NCBI GenBank assembly: GCA_020026285.1
Contig: JAHHQS010000089.1
Coordinates: 1-15,777 of the forward strand
Origin: Parabacteroides sp.
GTDB taxonomy: Bacteria; Bacteroidota; Bacteroidia; Bacteroidales; Tannerellaceae
Length of the DNA: 15,777 nucleotides
Direction of reading: 5' to 3'
Shown here: positions 6,400-13,229 of the stretch, in pieces
Layout of the letters: the number at the start of each line of letters is the position of its first letter
Position numbering within the stretch: the first letter of the stretch is position 1
Program-made: the position numbers and the translations under genes
Notes under the pieces: model-generated
The model's input: only the letters and a program-made list of their open reading frames with translations
What the model was told of the DNA's origin: nothing
Databases searched by the model: none

Positions 6400-7209
6400 A
6401 TGAAAGAATTAAGAATGTGTTTATTCGTTGTTATGAGTTTATGTCTCTATTCCTGCTACATGGTGGCTCAGGAGAATGACGTAACCGTGAATCTGGAGGT
6501 CGGAGAATTCAATGACATAGAAATAAATGATTATTTTATGGTCACTTTGAAGAAGTCTGATACTTATTCGGTACAGATAAAGTTACCTTCAGCCGTTAAG
6601 GATGAATTGGAAACTCATATATCCGGAAAGAAAATTACAGTTGGATTCAGTCGTCATTTACTACAAAACAGAAAAATGAACAGACAGATGCGACATTGTA
6701 AACCAGTTATCAGGATAACTGCTCCTTCCTTTGAAAATTTGGAATTGAATGGAGCAGTCAATTCAGAATTGATTGGTGATTTTGAAATGAATGATGTGTT
6801 TATTGAAATAGGAGGAGCTTCTAACATCGATGGAGATTATTTGAAAGCAAAGAATCTGAAGCTGCAAGCTTGGGGAACATCGAACGTTAACATGAAACTT
6901 TTTGCTGAAAATCTAAAGGTGGATGCATCGGGTAGTAGTGATGTCAATCTGAAACCATTGATTGACAAAGCGGGTACATCTTTTTTTATGGATATTTCCG
7001 GAGCATCGGATGTGATAGCAGACGAACTTCCGTATGAATCGGTAGTAGCCGATCTGTCGGGAGCATCCAATGGAAAAGTATATCCATTAAAGAAACTGAA
7101 GGTAGATGCATCAGGAGCTTCCGATCTCATTTACATTAAATCCTCCACATTAAGAGATAAGGATCTGGATTCATCCGGAGGAAGTTCTATCAAGAGCAGA
7201 GAACAGTAA
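6400..7209 (+). CDS. head-GIN domain (DUF2807) envelope protein
   Basis: The product has 269 residues. The N-terminus is an export signal. It may be a lipoprotein signal, since LYSC places C19 as a lipid-acceptor candidate, or a type I signal cut after VAQ near residue 24. The rest matches the putative auto-transporter adhesin head-GIN family: short beta-strands with repeated Gly-Ala/Ser-Ser-Asp/Asn turns (GGASNIDG, GTSNVN, GSSDVN, GASDVI, GASNGK, GASDLI at about 20-residue steps). This predicts a right-handed beta-solenoid in the periplasm or at the cell surface. Despite the family name there is no autotransporter barrel. In Bacteroidota these genes often sit beside two-component systems and transporters, as here. 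Its molecular role is unknown. The 21-bp repeat leader suggests separate regulation from the permease, although read-through from 3652 is possible. Confidence 0.82.
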   Translation: MKELRMCLFVVMSLCLYSCYMVAQENDVTVNLEVGEFNDIEINDYFMVTLKKSDTYSVQIKLPSAVKDELETHISGKKITVGFSRHLLQNRKMNRQMRHCKPVIRITAPSFENLELNGAVNSELIGDFEMNDVFIEIGGASNIDGDYLKAKNLKLQAWGTSNVNMKLFAENLKVDASGSSDVNLKPLIDKAGTSFFMDISGASDVIADELPYESVVADLSGASNGKVYPLKKLKVDASGASDLIYIKSSTLRDKDLDSSGGSSIKSREQ

Positions 7210-7280
7210 AAAGCTATTCTTCGATCTGTCAAAAGAAAGGAAGCTGTTCCCATGAAAAGATATAAGATTCAAAAAATCGT

Positions 7281-7288
7281 TATATTTG
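7281..7288 (+). promoter_or_regulatory. sigma-ABfr -7 element of the response regulator gene
   Basis: TATATTTG matches TAnnTTTG exactly, 25 bases before ATG 7313, but no TTTG lies at the proper -33 distance. It overlaps the TTG at 7286, which argues against that TTG as the translation start. Confidence 0.45.
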
Positions 7289-7312
7289 CATAAAGCGAAA
7301 AGGATTAATCGA

Positions 7313-8659
7313 ATGAACAAAGGAAAAATATTAGTGGTTGATGATAATAGCGGAATACGTTCGGCTTTGAAGTTTCTTCTTTCCCGGCAGTTCGCTGAAG
7401 TGAATCTGATTCCTTCACCGGAAGTGATTCCTGCTCAGTTGAGAGAATTCCGCCCTGATGTGGTTTTACTGGATATGAATTTCCATACTTCAACCAATAC
7501 GGGGAATGAAGGCTTGTTCTGGCTTTCAGAAATCAAGAAGATGAGTCCGGAAACGGCTGTGGTTCTTTTTACGGCTTATGCTGACATTGCTCTGGCTGTA
7601 GAAGGAATGAAGCGGGGGGCATTCGATTTTGTGGTGAAGCCTTGGGATAATGACAAGCTGATTGAAACATTGACTACTGCGTATAATAAGGTTTCGAAGA
7701 TTTCAGACAAATCTGTCGCGATAACGACGGATGCAAAATCTAAAATGTATTGGGGTACTGGCAAGGTGATGACCAATATCCATCATACTGTGGAAAAGAT
7801 TGCGCAGACCGATGCGAGTATTTTGATAACGGGTGAGAATGGTACCGGAAAAGATGTGCTGGCTTCTGAAATTCATCGTTTGTCGGACCGATGCATGAAA
7901 CGTATGGTCTGCGTAGATGTGGGAGCTCTGACAGAAACTCTTTTCGAAAGCGAACTTTTCGGTCATGTAAAAGGTGCTTTCACCGGGGCTAATACCGACC
8001 ATGTAGGAAAGATAGAAATGGCCCATGGGGGAACGCTTTTCCTGGACGAGATTGGTAATATTCCGCTCCATCTTCAGGCAAAATTATTACGTGTTCTTCA
8101 GAATCGTTCGGTTACGAAAGTAGGAGATACGCATCCGATACCGGTGGATATACGACTGATTTGTGCCACGAATAAAGATCTGGAAGAAATGGTTCGGAAA
8201 GGAGACTTCCGTGAGGATCTTTTTTATCGAATCAATACCATGCATATCGAACTGCCTCCGTTGAGAAAGCGACAGGATGAAATCATTCCTTTAGCCGAAA
8301 TGTTCATTGGGCGGTTTGCCCGGAAGTATCATCGCAATGTCTGTGGTCTGACGGGATCTGCTGAAGAGGCTTTAAAAAACTGCAAATGGAATGGAAATAT
8401 CCGTGAATTGCAGAACTGTATTGAAAAGGCGGTCATTCTGGCTGAAGATTCGCTTCTGAAAGAAGACGATTTTAATCTGCCTCTTGTTCCGGATGTGGAC
8501 GAAAACCGGATGGAGGAAGAGGAAACTCTGGATATGGCGGAAGAAAGAACAATCCGTGCGGCTATGGAACGTTATGGAGGGAATCTGACTCATGTGGCCA
8601 GATCATTGGATATCAGCAGGCCTACGTTATATACTAAATTGAAAAAGTATAATATCTGA
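7313..8659 (+). CDS. NtrC-class sigma-54-dependent response regulator
   Basis: The product has 448 residues from ATG 7313. A longer frame from TTG 7286 was rejected because it overlaps the -7 box. A receiver domain (about 4-120) has the acidic pair D10/D11, phospho-acceptor D54 in VVLLDMNF, and the conserved lysine in VVKPWD. An AAA+ domain (about 150-375) has Walker A GENGTGKD (G174-K180), the sigma-54 contact loop GAFTGA intact at 221-226, and Walker B FLDE (D245/E246). A Fis-type helix-turn-helix closes the protein (HVARSLDISRPTLYTKLKKYNI). All parts needed to open sigma-54 promoters are present. Its stop codon shares its last A with the start of the kinase gene, so the two are a translationally coupled pair. 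The likely target in the window is the -24/-12 promoter at 3626 with its paired palindromes. Activity on that promoter is inference. Confidence 0.95.
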   Translation: MNKGKILVVDDNSGIRSALKFLLSRQFAEVNLIPSPEVIPAQLREFRPDVVLLDMNFHTSTNTGNEGLFWLSEIKKMSPETAVVLFTAYADIALAVEGMKRGAFDFVVKPWDNDKLIETLTTAYNKVSKISDKSVAITTDAKSKMYWGTGKVMTNIHHTVEKIAQTDASILITGENGTGKDVLASEIHRLSDRCMKRMVCVDVGALTETLFESELFGHVKGAFTGANTDHVGKIEMAHGGTLFLDEIGNIPLHLQAKLLRVLQNRSVTKVGDTHPIPVDIRLICATNKDLEEMVRKGDFREDLFYRINTMHIELPPLRKRQDEIIPLAEMFIGRFARKYHRNVCGLTGSAEEALKNCKWNGNIRELQNCIEKAVILAEDSLLKEDDFNLPLVPDVDENRMEEEETLDMAEERTIRAAMERYGGNLTHVARSLDISRPTLYTKLKKYNI

Positions 8660-9906
8660 TGAGCCTTTTCAGTGTCATAGTAATTGTTTTGGCGGCGATG
8701 CTTGTTTCAGGTCTGGTGTCCGGCTTCTATTTTTCAAGTCTGATGCATAAGAAGCTGACATATATGCTGGATGCTCTGGAAGATAAGGAAATGAATTTCC
8801 GCTTCAGTGAAAACAAATTGTATCATCGTCGGTTTAACAAGACACTGAATAGAATCCGTACTATTTTCGACCAGGAGAAAAAGGAGATTTCCGAACAGGA
8901 ACAGTATTTCGGTAAGATGCTGAATCAGGTTAAAACAGGAATTATTGTGGTCGACTTTTCAGAAAAGCGAAAAGGTAATGTGATTTATAGTAATTCTTCG
9001 GCTCTTGATATTTTAGGTTTGTCTGTACTGAATCATATCCGTCAGATCGGATTGATTGATAAGGAACTGGAAAATTCTTTCTGGGATGCCTCTACTTCCA
9101 TCAACGAGAAAAGAAACAGTTTTTATAATGAAAAAGGTAAAATCACCGTTCTGATTACTGCAACGGAAACTCAGCTTCAGAAGAAAGAAGTTCGTATTGT
9201 TTCAATTAATGATATCACTGGCGATGTTGCTCACAATGAAGAGTTATCGTGGAATAAACTGATTCGCGTTCTGACGCACGAGATTATGAATACGGTTACA
9301 CCGATTGCTTCATTAAGTGACACACTTTCGGAGGATATAAAGACTGCAAAAGATTTGAATCATCTGAATATTCAGGACTTAAAGATAGGATTGGACACAA
9401 TTGCCGATTCTTCGAAAGGATTAATCAAGTTTGTAGACTCCTATCGTAGTCTTACACGTGTTTCTCCTCCAGAAAAGAAAGCCTTTTATGTAAGAGATTT
9501 GATAGAGAAAGTACAACATCTTACCAGAGAACAAGTCTGTGAAGCAGGTGCTTTGTTCGATTATGAAGAAAAATCGGATGATATCCTTTTATATGCCGAT
9601 CAGAATCAGATATCTCAGGTGATTATTAATTTAGTGAAGAATGCTCTTCAGGCTGGAGCCGGAAAGATAAAAATAACAGCTTCTATTGATCATGCCGAAT
9701 GCGTTGTGATTATGGTTTCGAATAACGGCCGACCAATCACAAAAGAAAATCAGGATGAAATATTTGTTCCGTTCTATACAACCAAGCAGGAAGGAACAGG
9801 AATCGGCTTAAGTCTTTCTCGTCAGATTATGCGTTTACATAATGGCAGCATCCAATTGATCAAAAGTGATTCCCGTATCACTACTTTTTGCTTGTATTTC
9901 AAATAA
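8659..9906 (+). CDS. membrane histidine kinase paired with the sigma-54 regulator
   Basis: This 415-residue kinase has one N-terminal membrane helix (about 4-27), a coiled linker, a PAS-like region (about 90-190, GIIVVDFSE and VRIVSINDITGD), a dimerisation domain with phospho-acceptor H207 in LTHEIMNTVTPIASLS, and a HATPase domain with N-box N328 (INLVKNALQA) and G-box GTGIGLSLSRQI. The HE-x-x-N H-box is that of NtrB/HisKA-type kinases, fitting an NtrC-class partner. There is no second helix and no periplasmic sensor domain, so the signal is probably read in the membrane or cytoplasm, through PAS or a membrane partner. The ATG overlaps the regulator stop by one base. The gene is convergent with the next one, with only 8 bases between stops. 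Confidence 0.93.
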   Translation: MSLFSVIVIVLAAMLVSGLVSGFYFSSLMHKKLTYMLDALEDKEMNFRFSENKLYHRRFNKTLNRIRTIFDQEKKEISEQEQYFGKMLNQVKTGIIVVDFSEKRKGNVIYSNSSALDILGLSVLNHIRQIGLIDKELENSFWDASTSINEKRNSFYNEKGKITVLITATETQLQKKEVRIVSINDITGDVAHNEELSWNKLIRVLTHEIMNTVTPIASLSDTLSEDIKTAKDLNHLNIQDLKIGLDTIADSSKGLIKFVDSYRSLTRVSPPEKKAFYVRDLIEKVQHLTREQVCEAGALFDYEEKSDDILLYADQNQISQVIINLVKNALQAGAGKIKITASIDHAECVVIMVSNNGRPITKENQDEIFVPFYTTKQEGTGIGLSLSRQIMRLHNGSIQLIKSDSRITTFCLYFK

Positions 9907-9914
9907 AGTTTTTT

Positions 9915-10568
9915 TTAATGTGTATTGCGGAACTGACGTAATTTCCCGTTCCAGTCATCGGCTCCTAGAGTTTTCATGTCTGTTGGTTCATTAAACAGCA
10001 GATCTAGAATATATCTTGGACGCTTGCCTCCAACCGTCATGCTCATGATACATGAAGCACAATAGACAACCACATCTTCACAAGGCATTTCATCAGCACG
10101 AGCTTTCATCAGTGCCTCCACTTTCTCAGTAGGAAGTTTTCCGTAGAAAATCTGTCCGCAACATTTGGCCTTTTTTCCAGTCTTCTCTGGTTCAATCAAA
10201 TTAATATTCATACGTTCCAATAAACGGCGAACTGTAGTTAGTGCTTCCGGGTTCGTTTTGGCAGCACATGTATCCTGTATACTCATACTTATTCCTCCAT
10301 AATCAGGAAAAGGAAAATCTTCACTTTCAGCCAATACGGTAAGAAAGAGAATCGATGAACAATCCGGATATAACTTGGTGTATTTCTCCGCACAAGTTAC
10401 ACAGGGAGTTATGATACAAGTATCCGGTTCCAGTTCTGGTTTATTAAAGCAACAGGAAAGCAAAGTGTCCATCGGACCAAACTTGTCTGTTACATACTTT
10501 TTAAGCATTTCTGCCTGATGCGGCTTATATGACATCAGCGCACAACCCGGTGCATAAAGATATTTCAT
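9915..10568 (-). CDS. CCG-domain iron-sulfur protein (HdrB-like cysteine-rich)
   Basis: The product has 217 residues, starting MKYLYAPGCAL from the ATG at 10568. That start leaves one base after the stop of the cytochrome gene, giving tight coupling. An upstream ATG at 10631 would overlap the cytochrome by 60 bases and adds a non-homologous tail, so it was rejected. Two cysteine-rich segments are seen. The second is canonical: C101, C136-C137-G138, C170-x-x-C173. The first is variant: C9, C39-C40-F, C56-x-x-C59, with shorter spacing. In heterodisulfide reductase HdrB and relatives such CCG segments bind unusual [4Fe-4S] clusters. No signal peptide or membrane helix is seen, so it should be cytoplasmic. 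It probably exchanges electrons with the membrane-anchored cytochrome encoded just upstream or with a soluble donor. Substrate unknown. Confidence 0.82.
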   Translation of the reverse strand: MKYLYAPGCALMSYKPHQAEMLKKYVTDKFGPMDTLLSCCFNKPELEPDTCIITPCVTCAEKYTKLYPDCSSILFLTVLAESEDFPFPDYGGISMSIQDTCAAKTNPEALTTVRRLLERMNINLIEPEKTGKKAKCCGQIFYGKLPTEKVEALMKARADEMPCEDVVVYCASCIMSMTVGGKRPRYILDLLFNEPTDMKTLGADDWNGKLRQFRNTH

Positions 10569-10569
10569 A

Positions 10570-13104
10570 TTATAAGTTTTTGATTCTTTTGATATAGTAG
10601 ATGATTTTCTTTCTCCAAACGATGCATGCAATCACAAAAGGAATGAAAAGAACAAGCATTACGATACCGACGGCTTTTATCCATGAGATAAGCAGATTGT
10701 TCTCGTTCAGCAAATCACCGTGAGCTTCTTCAGAAGCAAAGCTTAAATGAGTGATTTCAGCAATCTTGCCAAGCATCTTGATTGGAATAGCACCATCAGG
10801 GATATCTTTGTGACAAGCCATACAGGTGTTTTCTCGTGCCAGTGCATCCAATTGTTCTGCTGTCAAAGGCATTGACAAAGGCCAATGGGAATCAATTGTC
10901 TGAACCTGTTTCCTGTTTTCATCAATCAATTGCATGAAATCTCCATGAAGATTCTTGATGGCAGTGATTTGCGCTTTTGTAAACTGGCTGATGTTTTTCC
11001 CATTGGCATCAACCAGGTCAGCATAACGTGCCTTTTCCGGATCAGCATCGTAAATACCATTATCAATACCGAATCCCATAACGGTAGAATTTCCATGACA
11101 ATCAGAGCAATCTCTCGATTCAAGCGATGTTGTATGTGGGTTAACCGGGGCTAGTTCTGTTGCGTTATAGCCTTGAGCTGTTTTAGCCACATTATTCCAG
11201 CTAACAACTTTTCCGTCTTTATCAATAGTGGTACTGACGGTCTGAATAATACCAACCAAAGGTGAAACTCGGCCTTCTCCGTTTACTCCCAATGGTGAGT
11301 TCTCCCAACGGATATGGCTGTAATCTCCCTGAGTGGCAAGACCATCCTGCATAATATACTTCTGATGATAATCGGCTGTCGTACCATCTTCATTGACTTT
11401 TTCCGGTGAATCCAGCCAGTCGATTGATTTCTTGGAGAAATCGATCACATACTTATATCCATAATATTGCGGAACCCAGGTTGAATGACAGGCATAACAT
11501 TCCAGACTTTCCATGTGCTTATGAATTGCCACCATGGCCGTTACTGCTTTTTCTTTGTTCTTCCATGTATTTTTCTGAGTCAATTCTTTCAGAGTAGGAG
11601 CAATGAAATCATGTCCTCCGTCGGAATGCACAATGACTTTATTGCCTTTACGAACAACATTACCCAGCGGATTCCCTCTTGATGAAAGAAGGTATCCATC
11701 TTCCTTCGGATAAGTGATACCGAAGTCTTTGGTTACTTGTAAAGGTTCATCGGCTACGCCTCGAGCTTTGTTCATATCCAGTTTTCGGCCGAATTCATCT
11801 CCATAACCAATAGGTAATTCCCAAGGATAATGAGTAGGAGTTCCGTGACAGTCTGCACATTCAATTTCAACGGTAGCCAACGTTGTACTACCTATATTGC
11901 CATTTCCGTGCATGGCATTGGTGGTGTGACAGTCCTGACAGAGCAATCCTGTAACTTCCTTGCCGTTCTTCATCATTCGATGATGTGCGTCGTTCTTCAT
12001 ATACTTGAAAACATATCCGGCATTGGTCTGCTGAGGATTTCCATGCTCATCGAACGGACCTTTGCCCTTGCTGCTTTCCAAAGCCATCAGTCCTTGATAA
12101 GCATGTCCTATACGTCGGCCGGCGGCATGACAGGCGGCACAGGTCGAAACCTGTACGCCTGAAACATACAAATTATTGATTTTAGTGGCAGATTTGCGCG
12201 AGCCTTGCATGGCATGCACAAATACATGTCCGGCTTTGGTCTTGTTGATGGAAGGATCACCTCCTTCGTAGAATCCTTCGTTGCTATAAATATTATGGCA
12301 GGCAGCACATCCCATTCCTCTGAAATGACCTCTATCCTGCATTCCCTTGTTACTTAAATGGCAGGCATTACAATTACGCAGATAGCTGAATGCTGCCTGT
12401 TCAGGCATTGCTTCTAATTGATCGATGGAAACTTGAGGAATCTTCTTCAAGCTTTTCGGGTATTGCCCCGGAAACATTGAAGCCATTTCCTTCATATATG
12501 TCTTATAAACCTCAGATCCAAAACGAGGAGTATCTCCATCCGGATCATCCATTTTATGGTTGCCATAGGTATGATCTTTACTTTCAGTATCTATACCGAA
12601 GCTCCATGTTATTGCTTTCATTTTTCCTGCATCCGTATTCATGATAGAACGATGCACGTTGTAAGTATGATCCTTATGGCACAAGCCACATGTATTTTCG
12701 TTGACTTGTAAGGCTCCTGGGACAGGAGTAAAAACAGCAAGTTTACTTCCTTTCGGACTGCCTTTATGAGCTATATCCTTGTTCTTTGTCTCATGAGGAT
12801 TACCTCCGTGACAAACAGCGCAGCCGTTAGGATCTCCTAACTTTTCTCCCATGGCAAGAATCTGCTTCATCATTTCTGATTCAAGCGGTCTTGCTGGTTC
12901 GATACCTTTATGGCAAGTAAGACAGTAATTCCCTTCTGCCGGGAAATGTTGTTCTCCGATTTCTGGATGACCTTCGGGTAAAACAATATTTACTTCTTCT
13001 TCTGAAGAAATATTTTCCCAATAAGAAATATAGTAATGAGCAGTAAATATTAAAACTGCTGCTATTGAGATGATTACACTTGCATTAAAAAGTTTACTTT
13101 TCAT
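10570..13104 (-). CDS. membrane-anchored c-type cytochrome with 11 haem motifs
   Basis: The product has 844 residues with eleven CXXCH motifs at C61, C95, C139, C245, C266, C322, C389, C416, C536, C666 and C761. An N-terminal signal-anchor (about 8-28) and a C-terminal helix (about 808-830), followed by a lysine/arginine-rich tail (RKKIIYYIKRIKNL), hold it in the inner membrane with the haem domain in the periplasm. Covalent haem attachment needs export and cytochrome c maturation, whose genes are not in the window. Long haem-free stretches (143-245, 420-536, 540-666) suggest a catalytic or partner-binding fold beyond a simple wire. No NrfH-, NrfD- or other quinol-oxidising subunit is present. 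The coupled CCG protein is the only visible partner. Octahaem or undecahaem reductases of sulfur or nitrogen compounds are possible relatives, but I cannot assign a substrate. Confidence 0.88.
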   Translation of the reverse strand: MKSKLFNASVIISIAAVLIFTAHYYISYWENISSEEEVNIVLPEGHPEIGEQHFPAEGNYCLTCHKGIEPARPLESEMMKQILAMGEKLGDPNGCAVCHGGNPHETKNKDIAHKGSPKGSKLAVFTPVPGALQVNENTCGLCHKDHTYNVHRSIMNTDAGKMKAITWSFGIDTESKDHTYGNHKMDDPDGDTPRFGSEVYKTYMKEMASMFPGQYPKSLKKIPQVSIDQLEAMPEQAAFSYLRNCNACHLSNKGMQDRGHFRGMGCAACHNIYSNEGFYEGGDPSINKTKAGHVFVHAMQGSRKSATKINNLYVSGVQVSTCAACHAAGRRIGHAYQGLMALESSKGKGPFDEHGNPQQTNAGYVFKYMKNDAHHRMMKNGKEVTGLLCQDCHTTNAMHGNGNIGSTTLATVEIECADCHGTPTHYPWELPIGYGDEFGRKLDMNKARGVADEPLQVTKDFGITYPKEDGYLLSSRGNPLGNVVRKGNKVIVHSDGGHDFIAPTLKELTQKNTWKNKEKAVTAMVAIHKHMESLECYACHSTWVPQYYGYKYVIDFSKKSIDWLDSPEKVNEDGTTADYHQKYIMQDGLATQGDYSHIRWENSPLGVNGEGRVSPLVGIIQTVSTTIDKDGKVVSWNNVAKTAQGYNATELAPVNPHTTSLESRDCSDCHGNSTVMGFGIDNGIYDADPEKARYADLVDANGKNISQFTKAQITAIKNLHGDFMQLIDENRKQVQTIDSHWPLSMPLTAEQLDALARENTCMACHKDIPDGAIPIKMLGKIAEITHLSFASEEAHGDLLNENNLLISWIKAVGIVMLVLFIPFVIACIVWRKKIIYYIKRIKNL

Positions 13105-13141
13105 AAGTATCTGATTAGTTAGCGAGTAATAAAAATAAATA

Positions 13142-13149
13142 CAAAAATA
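13142..13149 (-). promoter_or_regulatory. possible -7 element of the cytochrome gene
   Basis: Read on the minus strand this is TATTTTTG, an exact TAnnTTTG match, with a predicted leader of about 30 bases before the ATG at 13104. No TTTG is found at the -33 distance, so the call is tentative. Confidence 0.38.
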
Positions 13150-13175
13150 ATTATATAAGAAATAATATGATTTAT

Positions 13176-13210
13176 AAAAAACATCCTTTGGCTTATAAAA
13201 TCGGGACGTT
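13176..13210 (-). terminator. intrinsic terminator of the patatin gene
   Basis: On the minus strand AACGTCC (13210-13204) pairs with GGATGTT (13186-13180), with one G-U pair and a 17-base loop. The Ts continue through 13176. It lies 20 bases after the patatin stop and separates that gene from the cytochrome operon. Confidence 0.5.
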
Positions 13211-13229
13211 GTTTTACTTCATATATTCC

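Noticed and set aside
6400..7209. true autotransporter adhesin
   Set aside because: The family name suggests it, but the protein has no barrel domain and only 269 residues.
7286..7312. TTG start extending the response regulator by nine residues
   Set aside because: The TTG is part of the TATATTTG -7 element and so lies upstream of the expected transcript start; ATG 7313 directly precedes the normal receiver-domain start.
10569..10631. upstream ATG extending the CCG protein by 21 residues
   Set aside because: It overlaps the coding end of the cytochrome and adds a polar segment unlike the family, while MKYLYAPGCAL is a normal start with one-base coupling.
11830..12162. 110-residue + strand open frame inside the cytochrome gene
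   Set aside because: The minus frame has haem-binding CXXCH motifs here, so the + frame is a shadow; no promoter or start signal supports it.
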